DNA of 64,000 nt from an uncultured Granulosicoccaceae bacterium (lineage in GTDB: Bacteria; Pseudomonadota; Gammaproteobacteria; Granulosicoccales; Granulosicoccaceae): NCBI GenBank assembly GCA_938028465.1, contig CALJAA010000028.1, positions 78,828 to 142,827 on the forward strand, in the 5' to 3' direction. The notes beneath the pieces are model-generated. The model searched no databases and was not told the DNA's origin. It was given only the letters and a program-made list of their open reading frames with translations. Positions 8,873-15,308 of the stretch are shown here, one piece after another (position 1 is the stretch's first letter; each line of letters starts with the position of its first letter). The translations under genes were made by a program, and so were the position numbers.

Positions 8873-9159
8873 GATTTTGGTTTCCAAATGCCAAAGGCAT
8901 CAATTGGTGGTGGCGCAGGAGCGGGTTTTGGCTGCTGTTGCTGCGAGACATCATCGACAACGTGCTTCATGAATGCGTTTAGATCGTCGAGGACTTCGGA
9001 TTTTTGGGCGGCTGGCATGTCTTGCTGGCCCAACATGTAACCAACTACAGCGCACAAATATTGTGAACACACGCCTGGGTCTTTAGCGCTCGCGTCGTGC
9101 TGTTCTAATACGGCTTTGATGTCGCCTATCAGTTTTCCCGAAAGCTGCAATTCACTCAT
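8869..9159 (-). CDS. Hypothetical 96-residue protein with Gln/Pro-rich linker
   Basis: Not assigned to a known family. The first ~70 residues look like a compact helical domain ([20 protein letters not shown], then [16 protein letters not shown] with two cysteines four apart). Then come [13 protein letters not shown], a flexible linker, and a short hydrophobic tail. No signal peptide or membrane span is seen. The gene is coupled on both sides by ATGA overlaps: with the zinc-ribbon gene upstream (9156-9159) and ppiC downstream (8869-8872). This makes expression as a real protein very likely. A role linked to PpiC or to the reductase is only a guess from position. Confidence 0.7.
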   Translation of the reverse strand: MSELQLSGKLIGDIKAVLEQHDASAKDPGVCSQYLCAVVGYMLGQQDMPAAQKSEVLDDLNAFMKHVVDDVSQQQQPKPAPAPPPIDAFGIWKPKS

Positions 9160-9374
9160 GCTGGTACGCGCCTAGCCGGTTTGGTATTGGATTCTGCCGT
9201 TGTAGATAGCATCGCCGGTGATCGTTGCTGTGCATAAACCTGTGTAGGTGTAACGAGCTCGCTGGTTAGGCGAACTTGCTTACAGCAAGGGCAGCGGTGC
9301 CATGTGGTGGTTGCACGATCACCAGTTTCTGAACGATCTTGTAACATCAAGGTATTGCAGCTATTGCATTTCAT
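9156..9374 (-). CDS. Small zinc-ribbon protein
   Basis: A 72-residue protein with two cysteine pairs, CNSC at residues 3-6 and CPCC near 28-31, spaced as in a zinc ribbon. The C-terminal half is basic and probably unstructured. No catalytic motif is seen. It begins the three-gene run (zinc ribbon, 96-residue protein, ppiC), with its stop overlapping the next start as ATGA. It is separated from nrdJb by a strong hairpin at 9394-9429. A nucleic-acid or protein-docking role is plausible but unproven. Confidence 0.7.
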   Translation of the reverse strand: MKCNSCNTLMLQDRSETGDRATTTWHRCPCCKQVRLTSELVTPTQVYAQQRSPAMLSTTAESNTKPARRVPA

Positions 9375-9393
9375 GTTGTTTTCAATCAGGTCG

Positions 9394-9429
9394 ACAATAA
9401 GTGGCCAGGGGGCAACCTGGCCTTATTGT
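9394..9429. terminator. Strong hairpin between nrdJb and the zinc-ribbon gene
   Basis: ACAATAAG and GGCCAGG (9394-9409, with one bulged T) pair with CCTGGCC and TTATTGT (9416-9429), giving about 15 bp with a small loop. There is no long T-run on either strand, so it may weaken rather than fully end the nrdJ transcript, or act as a processing site. Confidence 0.55.
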
Positions 9430-9484
9430 ATTGCAATCAAGAGGTGTATGGGCGTTCTATTAACGTCGGCAGCTTATTCGGCCG

Positions 9485-10198
9485 CTATCCACATTTAGAG
9501 TCGCCACAGTTGAGACAGGTCTGGCATCCATCTCTAAGAACCAGCGCTTTGTGGTTGCATTTTGAACACAGTGAGGCATTCGCCTGCCAAGCTTCTTCGC
9601 CAGCGGCCTGATTTTCTGGCCCTGTCTCAGTTGCGGCTTCTGCTTCTGCGTTTAGCTCCGCCTTCTTTGCATCAATCATCTTTTGCTGTTCAGGATCAAC
9701 TTCGTCCCGCTTCAACATGCCGATATCAATTAGATGGGTTTCGATAACCTCACCGATTTCGGCAATGATTGAAGGCATGTATTTGCCCTTGTTCCAGTAA
9801 CCACCACGTGGATCAAATACTGAGCGAAGTTCGTCAACGATAAACGTAACGTCTCCACCTTTACGAAACACTGCTGACATGATCAGAGTGAGCGCAACGA
9901 TCCACTGGAAGTGATCCAGATTTTTCGTGTTGATAAAAACTTCAAATGGGCGGCGTAGCTCGTGCTCTGTGCCTTCATTTAAAACAATATCGTTAATAGT
10001 GATATACATGGCGTGACCGGACACATGAGTCGGCACCTTCAATTTGTAGGTGGAGCCGATCAGTTTTTCTGGCCGCTTTAACGTTTCGTGCATTTGAATA
10101 ACATCGGCTAGCTCTGGTTGAGCTTGAGCCGCTTCAATGCTTGCTGCGTCATCTGCTTTGTTGACACTAAAGCCAACGATTTTTTTGGTTATTTTCAT
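9485..10198 (-). CDS. nrdJb: Class II ribonucleotide reductase, NrdJb subunit (C-terminal half)
   Basis: A 237-residue partner of the upstream reductase, matching the separate NrdJb polypeptide known from Pseudomonas, where the adenosylcobalamin-dependent enzyme is split over two genes. Residues ~30-160 hold the conserved core (LIGSTYKLKVPTHVSGHAMY, NLDHFQWIVALTLIMSAVFRKGGD). An Ala/Glu-rich linker follows. The C-terminus ends in a cysteine-rich ribbon, CSKC...CQTCLNCGDSKC, which probably includes the redox-active cysteine pair that re-reduces the active site. I chose the ATG at 10198, with GGGGATGAG upstream; an ATG twelve codons earlier (10234) lacks this. It lies 60 bases after nrdJa in the same operon. 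Confidence 0.9.
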   Translation of the reverse strand: MKITKKIVGFSVNKADDAASIEAAQAQPELADVIQMHETLKRPEKLIGSTYKLKVPTHVSGHAMYITINDIVLNEGTEHELRRPFEVFINTKNLDHFQWIVALTLIMSAVFRKGGDVTFIVDELRSVFDPRGGYWNKGKYMPSIIAEIGEVIETHLIDIGMLKRDEVDPEQQKMIDAKKAELNAEAEAATETGPENQAAGEEAWQANASLCSKCNHKALVLRDGCQTCLNCGDSKCG

Positions 10199-10258
10199 AG
10201 TCTCATCCCCGATCTGGTTCACATCTTTGTGCAAATGCTTAGCGCAAATGCAAAAAGC

Positions 10259-12427
10259 TTAGAACTTGCCGTAATAGCCTTCTTTTAGTGCGTCGTACAA
10301 GTTTGCAGCGCTGTGCATCTCGCCGTCGTATTCAATTTCTTCGTTACCTTTAACGCTGACCACTGAACCATCATCTAGCGTGAATTGGTATTCAGTGTTT
10401 TCCAAATCTTCTTCCTTTACCAATACACCTTGGAAGTTCTCTGGGTTAAAGCGGAACGTTGTGCAACCCTTTAGGCCTTGGTCGTAAGCCGTCATGTAAA
10501 TGTCTTTAAACTTCTCGAATGGAAACTCTGTTGGTATGTTGGCCGTTTTTGATATTGATGAGTCAATCCACTTTTGCGCAGCAGCCTGTACCGCTACGTG
10601 CTCCTCTGGAGAAATATCATCAGCAGAAATAAAGTAGTCAGGTAATTGCGTAGTGACATCAGTGCTGCCAGGTTGAGCATCTGCATTAACCAGCTCTCGG
10701 TAAGCGAGCAACTCAAATGAGCACACATCTACTTTTTGTTTAGTGTTTTTGCCTTCACGAATCACGTTGCGCGAATACATGTGCGCAAAGCTTGGCTCGA
10801 TGCCGTTACTGGCATTGTTAGCAAGCGATAGCGCAATGGTGCCAGTAGGTGCAATTGAGCTGTGGTGCGAGAACCGCGCGCCCGTTTCTGCTAGCTCATC
10901 AACTAGCTGTGGATCAACCGAAGCAATACGTTGCATGTAGCGGCTATAGCGCGCATGCAATACACGGCCTGCCACCTGATCACCAATTTTGTAACCGTCT
11001 TCTTTCATTTCTGGGCGCTTGCGTAGCATCTCACCCGTTACTTGAAACATCTCGTTCATGATCGGTGCTGGGCCTTTCTCTTTAGCCAAGCTTAGTGATT
11101 CACGCCAGCCTGTTACTGCAAGTTCTTGTGTTACTTTTTCAGTGAATTCAAGCGACTGAGCGCTACCGTATTTGTGACCAAGCAATGTGAGCGTGCTGCC
11201 CAAACCAAGATAACCCATGCCGTGACGACGTTTGCGTAAAATTTCTGCACGTTGCTCTGGTAGTGGTAAACCATTTACTTCTACTACGTTGTCAAGCATA
11301 CGTGTGAAGATTGATACAGTTCGAGTAAATCGTGGCCAGTCAAAACGCGCTTTGTTTGTAAACGGATCAATAACAAAACGAGTTAGGTTGATTGAGCCTA
11401 GCAAGCAAGCACCATAAGCTGGTAATGGTTGCTCACCACAAGGGTTGGTTGCACGAATGTTTTCGTCAAACCAGTTGTTGTTCATCTCGTTAACTTTGTC
11501 GATCAGGATGAATCCTGGCTCAGCAAAGTCATAGGTAGAAGACATGATTAGATCCCACAAGCGACGTGCAGGAAGTATTTTGTAAATCCGGCATGCCACT
11601 AAGCCTTCTTCGTTTACAACTGCATTCAAGTGGCTTGGCCAATCGCGCCAGATAATTTGATCTGGGTTGTCTAACTCTATGTTGTTTTCTAGTAGCTCTT
11701 TTTCACGGATTGGGAAAGCTAACTGCCAAGGCTCATCGGCTTTAACGGCTTGAATAAAATCTTCTGTGATCAACAAAGATAAGTTGAACTGACGCAGACG
11801 GCCATCTTCGTTTTTGGCTTTAATGAACTCAAGCACATCAGGATGACGAACATCGAAGGTACCCATTTGAGCGCCACGACGACCACCTGCAGATGAAACG
11901 GTAAAGCACATCTTGTCGAAGATATCCATAAACGACAATGGGCCCGAGGTGTAGGCGCCCGCGCCTGATACGTAAGCACCACGAGGGCGTAGTGTTGAGA
12001 AATCGTAACCGATACCGCAACCTGCCTTTAGTGTTAGCCCTGCCTCATGAACCTTATGCAGAATGTCGTCCATTGAATCCTGAACTGTGCCGGATACGGT
12101 GCAGTTAATCGTTGATGTTGCCGGCTTGTGTTTAGTTGCACCGGCATTTGATGTAATACGACCCGCAGGAGTTGCGCCTTGCTCTAGGGCCCAAAGAAAT
12201 TCTTGATACCATTTTTTCTGGCTAGCTTCGTCTTTTTCGGTTTCCGCTAAAGCGCGAGCAACGCGATGAAACGTATCGCTAACTGATTGATCAACATTTT
12301 CTCCGTCCTTGGTTTTAAGACGATACTTTTTATCCCAAATATCTAACGAGGTTTCCTGAAGGGGAATCCTGTTTAACGGGCTTGTTTTCTCTGCGTCGGG
12401 AACGGCTACTAGGTCCACAGTACTCAT
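10259..12427 (-). CDS. nrdJa: Class II (B12-dependent) ribonucleotide reductase, catalytic subunit NrdJa
   Basis: A 722-residue catalytic protein that reduces ribonucleotides to deoxyribonucleotides using an adenosylcobalamin-derived radical, so it needs no oxygen. The family signature NPCGEQPLPAYGACLLGS (328-345) contains the radical cysteine and catalytic glutamate. The N-terminal active-site cysteine lies in STINCTVSGT (C109). GCGIGYDFSTLRPRGA (137-152) and SSAGGRRGAQMGTFDVRHPD are further conserved blocks. The protein ends near a short beta-rich tail instead of continuing into the domains that form NrdJb, so the split is genuine. The upstream region contains paired NrdR-like boxes around a TATAAT element. 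No cobalamin riboswitch was seen. Confidence 0.95.
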   Translation of the reverse strand: MSTVDLVAVPDAEKTSPLNRIPLQETSLDIWDKKYRLKTKDGENVDQSVSDTFHRVARALAETEKDEASQKKWYQEFLWALEQGATPAGRITSNAGATKHKPATSTINCTVSGTVQDSMDDILHKVHEAGLTLKAGCGIGYDFSTLRPRGAYVSGAGAYTSGPLSFMDIFDKMCFTVSSAGGRRGAQMGTFDVRHPDVLEFIKAKNEDGRLRQFNLSLLITEDFIQAVKADEPWQLAFPIREKELLENNIELDNPDQIIWRDWPSHLNAVVNEEGLVACRIYKILPARRLWDLIMSSTYDFAEPGFILIDKVNEMNNNWFDENIRATNPCGEQPLPAYGACLLGSINLTRFVIDPFTNKARFDWPRFTRTVSIFTRMLDNVVEVNGLPLPEQRAEILRKRRHGMGYLGLGSTLTLLGHKYGSAQSLEFTEKVTQELAVTGWRESLSLAKEKGPAPIMNEMFQVTGEMLRKRPEMKEDGYKIGDQVAGRVLHARYSRYMQRIASVDPQLVDELAETGARFSHHSSIAPTGTIALSLANNASNGIEPSFAHMYSRNVIREGKNTKQKVDVCSFELLAYRELVNADAQPGSTDVTTQLPDYFISADDISPEEHVAVQAAAQKWIDSSISKTANIPTEFPFEKFKDIYMTAYDQGLKGCTTFRFNPENFQGVLVKEEDLENTEYQFTLDDGSVVSVKGNEEIEYDGEMHSAANLYDALKEGYYGKF

Positions 12428-12557
12428 CAGTGTCTTACTTCTCCGGTCGATGCGGTGCAGGGCGGTGCACTCGCTATGCTTTGCAACATTTCAGTGATAG
12501 TGCTCAGTGATATTGCTAAGTCATGTTGCAAAAATTCAGCCCAGAACCGATCGAATC

Positions 12558-12604
12558 ACACATCATGTAGTGATTATATAAGATCTGGGCACTACATATA
12601 GTGT
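12558..12604 (-). promoter_or_regulatory. Paired NrdR boxes flanking the nrdJ -10 element
   Basis: Two 16-base sites at 12558-12573 (core CACATCATGTAGTG) and 12589-12604 (core CACTACATATAGTG) start exactly 31 bases apart, three helical turns, which is the usual NrdR operator spacing. By eye they match the published NrdR consensus (acaCwAtATaTwGtgt) at 12 and 14 of 16 positions. On the minus strand a TATAAT sequence (12573-12578) lies between them, so NrdR bound here would block polymerase on the nrdJa promoter. Confidence 0.8.
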
Positions 12605-12778
12605 TATAGACCACGAGCGCAGCTTTTGCGAAAATCTTGTGTGCTAGATGGCTAGAAACCAGCTTTTTGCCTAGCTACAAAGGCTGTAAAAAATGTGAAC
12701 AGCCACACAAAAAATGTCAATAGTGCGATACGGGCTGCGCAGTCTACTGCTGGAAATGGCTACTCGTCAACAAAAATT

Positions 12779-12825
12779 CCACAAGATGTAGGCTTCAATT
12801 TACAATTAACCACAAGATGTGGTGT
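12779..12825. promoter_or_regulatory. Second candidate NrdR box pair
   Basis: Two sites at 12779-12794 and 12810-12825 share the core CCACAAGATGT and are again exactly 31 bases apart. They match the NrdR consensus at about 11 and 12 of 16 positions; the second has perfect CAC/GTG arms. They lie about 190 bases beyond the first pair. A distal promoter or cooperative looping are possible roles; weaker than the first pair. Confidence 0.45.
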
Positions 12826-12851
12826 TTCTCCGGTATATAACCTTGAAAACC

Positions 12852-12881
12852 TGTGGATAGCTTGTGGGTATCTGTGGATAA
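12852..12881. promoter_or_regulatory. Cluster of three helically phased DnaA boxes
   Basis: Read on the minus strand, TTATCCACA (12873-12881) is a perfect DnaA box; ATACCCACA (12863-12871) and CTATCCACA (12852-12860) differ by few bases. Their starts are 10 and 11 bases apart, so all face one side of the helix. DnaA is known to regulate nrd genes in E. coli. Here the cluster sits about 425 bases upstream of nrdJa, next to the distal NrdR-like pair. Confidence 0.55.
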
Positions 12882-12916
12882 GTCCGTTTTACGACGTTTT
12901 ATTGACCATCCGCGTC

Positions 12917-12936
12917 ATTCCCGCGAAGGCGGGAAT
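12917..12936. repeat. Dispersed palindromic repeat unit
   Basis: ATTCCCGC-gaag-GCGGGAAT is a perfect 8-bp palindrome. It matches the palindrome inside the element at 8385-8525 except for the loop. The flanks (GTCAT before, CCAC after) also resemble that element. It looks like a solo copy of a genome-wide extragenic repeat. Confidence 0.65.
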
Positions 12937-13184
12937 CCACAGCCTAAACGGTGAAAAAGGTGCTCTAATTAAGCGCACTTTGATGCGCAATTAACACTCA
13001 AAAATCGAGGTCCGGCATGCCTCACGCAGACTGTTGCGCCCAACGAGGCCGCCACCTGTTCCCAATACAGTTCTGCGGTCGAAGTAAGCCATGGTAAGCA
13101 CAACGAAGCGATTACCCCCTGTATATCGATCCCATTAAAAGGGAAGCCTGCGCAAACAATCGAAAGAGACATCCTTCACGGGAT

Positions 13185-13323
13185 CGGGCGTTCTCCGCGG
13201 TAGGGTCCGATTACTGCGTCTGGGAGGCATGGATGCCGCTGCCAAGCCCCCATGATGGGTCTATGGCGTCCCAAGTAGTGGGGCCGACCGCAGTGGGCGC
13301 AGAGCTCCCGCGAAGAATGCCGG
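13185..13323 (+). ncRNA. Candidate structured RNA in a GC-rich gene-free stretch
   Basis: Bases 13185-13200 pair with 13308-13323 over 14 of 16 positions. Nested inside, 13214-13222 pairs with 13294-13302 (about 9 bp with G-U pairs) and TGGGA (13221-13225) can pair with TCCCA (13269-13273). The result is a rod-like fold. Several G-U pairs are valid only on the + strand, which favours + transcription, towards the DUF3391 gene. GC content is visibly above that of the neighbours. Minus-strand reading frames here use unusual codons and are rich in Cys, Arg, Pro and His, so they are probably not genes. It does not match RNase P, tmRNA, SRP RNA or a 6S RNA pattern that I can recognise. Confidence 0.4.
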
Positions 13324-13424
13324 CAACCGGAGCAAATGCGAATTACTTCACGTTGGGGCGAAGGGTGGCCCTTTAGAGCTTGTTGTTGATCACATTGTTT
13401 GGAAAAACGGTTTACGAATCGAGT

Positions 13425-13472
13425 GGCAGCTCTAAAAATCATCCCAATTCGCTGGCAAGGATTAGAGCTGCC
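13425..13472 (+). other. 11-bp hairpin in the region upstream of the DUF3391 gene
   Basis: GGCAGCTCTAA (13425-13435) and TTAGAGCTGCC (13462-13472) are a perfect inverted repeat with a 26-base loop. No T-run follows, so it is not a simple terminator. It could be part of a structured leader, or a protein-binding inverted repeat. Confidence 0.5.
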
Positions 13473-13491
13473 TAGTATTGTGGGTTCCAAG

Positions 13492-13527
13492 GCCTATATA
13501 GGCAATAACGAGATCGGGTTAACCCGA
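13492..13527 (+). promoter_or_regulatory. Two perfect palindromes just before the DUF3391 start
   Basis: GCCTATATAGGC (13492-13503, 12 bp) and TCGGGTTAACCCGA (13514-13527, 14 bp) both read the same on each strand. The first contains a TATATA core that could be a -10 element. The second ends three bases before the GGAGAG ribosome site (from 13530). As DNA they are candidate dimer-repressor operators; as RNA the second would fold into a short hairpin touching the ribosome site. Confidence 0.5.
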
Positions 13528-13543
13528 CTGGAGAGAACCAACA

Positions 13544-13834
13544 ATGTTATTTAGCTTTAAAAGAAAAAAGAATTTTTCATCAGTGCGAACTATAGAGCGC
13601 GTTGTTAAAAGCAAGCGTTGGGTACACCGTAATCAACTTAAGCTTGGTATGTACGTTAGTGAGCTTGATAAGCCTTGGGAAGAAACACACTTTATGTTTC
13701 AAGGTTTCGTAATTGACTCGCAAAAATTGCTTGACGAAGTCCAGCATGTTGCTGAGTACGTGCAAGTTGACGCTGAGAAATTGGCAATGGTTTCTTCAGA
13801 TAGCCGAAATCGACTTTGCGCAGCGACTAAATAG
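13544..13834 (+). CDS. Stand-alone DUF3391 domain protein
   Basis: A 96-residue protein consisting of little more than the DUF3391 domain, which normally precedes an HD-GYP cyclic-di-GMP phosphodiesterase domain. The visible core is VHRNQLKLGMYVSELDKPW near residues 27-45, then FMFQGFVIDS and a VQVD strand. There is no HD-GYP domain behind it: the frame ends in a normal stop and no remnant follows. The N-terminus is basic. A good GGAGAG ribosome site lies before the ATG. It may be a regulatory partner to HD-GYP proteins encoded elsewhere; that is inference. Confidence 0.75.
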   Translation: MLFSFKRKKNFSSVRTIERVVKSKRWVHRNQLKLGMYVSELDKPWEETHFMFQGFVIDSQKLLDEVQHVAEYVQVDAEKLAMVSSDSRNRLCAATK

Positions 13835-13848
13835 TTACAACTATTTTT
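13829..13848 (+). terminator. Weak AT-rich terminator of the DUF3391 gene
   Basis: AAATAGT-taca-ACTATTT followed by TT forms a 7-bp stem with a U-rich end. The stop codon TAG lies inside the left arm. The stem is AT-only apart from one G-C pair, so termination may be partial. Confidence 0.4.
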
Positions 13849-13912
13849 AGCAATTTTATTTAGCTATAGATACTGTCAGCAAGACATTATCCGTAAGTGC
13901 CAGCAAGTCTGG

Positions 13913-15193
13913 CTAAAGCCAAATCGTCGCCAGCCCCAGAAAAGCGATTAGACCGATTACATCAGTGATCGTTGTTAGTGCAACACCACCAGCTAGTGCT
14001 GGATCAATTCCAACTTTACGCATCACCACTGGTATGATCAGGCCTGCTGCAGCGGCGCAAATCATGTTGATCAATAATGCCGCCCCTAGTATCAAACCTA
14101 TTTCCCAATCACCAAACCATAGATAAGTAAACACGCTCACCACGGCGGCCCACATTAAGCCGTTTAGTAAACCGACTGCGAGTTCCTTTGCCAGCAAGGC
14201 GCGCGTGTTACTGCGGTTTATCTGCCCCAGCGCTTGCCCGCGTATCACCAACGTCAGTGTTTGGTTGCCGGCTATGCCACCCATGCTAGGCACGACCGTC
14301 ATGAGTACGGCCAGTGTGACTACACGCTCTAGAGTGCCTTCAAATTGCGCTATTACCCAGGATGCCAAGAGAGCGGTGAGTAGGTTGACGCCAAGCCACA
14401 GCGTGCGTTTGCGCATACTTCGAAATACAGGTGAGAAAAAATCATCTTCTTGGCTTAGGCCCGCCATACTCATAACGGATTGCTCAGCTTCTTCACGGAT
14501 GACGTCCACAACGTCATCGATGGTTACTCGGCCTATTAATCGATTGTTATCGTCAACAACGGGTGCAGAGACAAGATCATAATCTTCGAAGTGCTTGGAG
14601 ACTTCGCTGGCAGGCGTGAGCTCGTGCAGTGGCTCTACATCTTTACGGCATACATCTGATACTAATACATCCGTTTTAGCCGTTAGCAATCGTCGTATGG
14701 GTAATTCACCACGATAACGACCGTACAAATCAACTACCCATAATCGATCAGTGTGGCGTGGCAGATCGCTACGTCTGCGTAAGTAGCGTAGTACTACGTC
14801 GAGTGTTACATCACCGCGCACGGTAATCGTGTCAAGGTTCATCAAACCACCGGCACTATCTTCGGGGTAGGAGAGTACTTGTTCAAGGCGCTCACGATCC
14901 TGGCGGTCCATGCCCGACAACAAATTACTTGTTAGTTTTTCGGGTAGCGATTGGATGAAGTCAGCTCGATCATCTAAGTCGAGCCGTTCCGATGCGGCGC
15001 GTAATTCCTCGAGCTCCATGTCGTTGACGAGTGTGGCGCGAACCTCGTCGTGAACTTCCATCAGGACTTCGCCATCATACTGTGGGTCAACGAGCTCCCA
15101 TAGGATAAGGCGTTTGGCTATGGGCAACGACTCGAGTGCATCGGCAATTTCTGCCGGATGCATAGCTTGCATAACCGAGCGCGCAGCAGTCAA
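13913..15193 (-). CDS. mgtE: MgtE family magnesium transporter
   Basis: A 426-residue magnesium channel/transporter. The cytoplasmic part contains the MgtE N domain (AMHPAEIADALESLP, then helical repeats) and two CBS domains that sense Mg2+ (about residues 120-240, ending APVVDDNNRLIGRVTIDDVVD). Five membrane helices follow, with the conserved GGIAGNQTLTLVIRG and PVVMRKVGIDPALAGGVALTTITDVIG pore segments. The only conventional start is TTG at 15193. MgtE-like sequence (TELADNINEGSL) continues upstream to an in-frame TAA near 15297 with no ATG, GTG or TTG, so the true N-terminus is uncertain. It follows ptsI at the end of the PTS/rpoN gene run. Confidence 0.88.
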   Translation of the reverse strand: MTAARSVMQAMHPAEIADALESLPIAKRLILWELVDPQYDGEVLMEVHDEVRATLVNDMELEELRAASERLDLDDRADFIQSLPEKLTSNLLSGMDRQDRERLEQVLSYPEDSAGGLMNLDTITVRGDVTLDVVLRYLRRRSDLPRHTDRLWVVDLYGRYRGELPIRRLLTAKTDVLVSDVCRKDVEPLHELTPASEVSKHFEDYDLVSAPVVDDNNRLIGRVTIDDVVDVIREEAEQSVMSMAGLSQEDDFFSPVFRSMRKRTLWLGVNLLTALLASWVIAQFEGTLERVVTLAVLMTVVPSMGGIAGNQTLTLVIRGQALGQINRSNTRALLAKELAVGLLNGLMWAAVVSVFTYLWFGDWEIGLILGAALLINMICAAAAGLIIPVVMRKVGIDPALAGGVALTTITDVIGLIAFLGLATIWL

Positions 15194-15308
15194 TGAGCCT
15201 TCATTGATGTTATCCGCTAGTTCGGTTAGCTGCTTTTCGTTTTCGCTGTCGATGATGTGGCTCCGACGCCTTTGGCTGAGACGGTTGGGTACGGCTTAGT
15301 CTTGGTGA

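Noticed and set aside
12428..12700. Cobalamin riboswitch before nrdJa
   Set aside because: No B12-box-like conserved sequence was seen; the region is explained by NrdR-like boxes and a promoter.
12695..12994. 99-residue + strand reading frame
   Set aside because: It overlaps the NrdR-like and DnaA-box region and the palindromic repeat, has no ribosome site and no family resemblance.
13185..13323. 6S, SRP or tmRNA identity for the structured stretch
   Set aside because: Diagnostic sequences of these RNAs are absent; the rod-like shape alone is not enough for 6S.
12969..13490. Two consecutive minus-strand frames (67 and 104 residues), one with CxxC pairs
   Set aside because: Composition is rich in Cys, Arg, Pro and His with codon use unlike neighbours, start is TTG without ribosome site, and the DNA is better explained as RNA-like structure. 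A decayed zinc-ribbon gene is not fully excluded.
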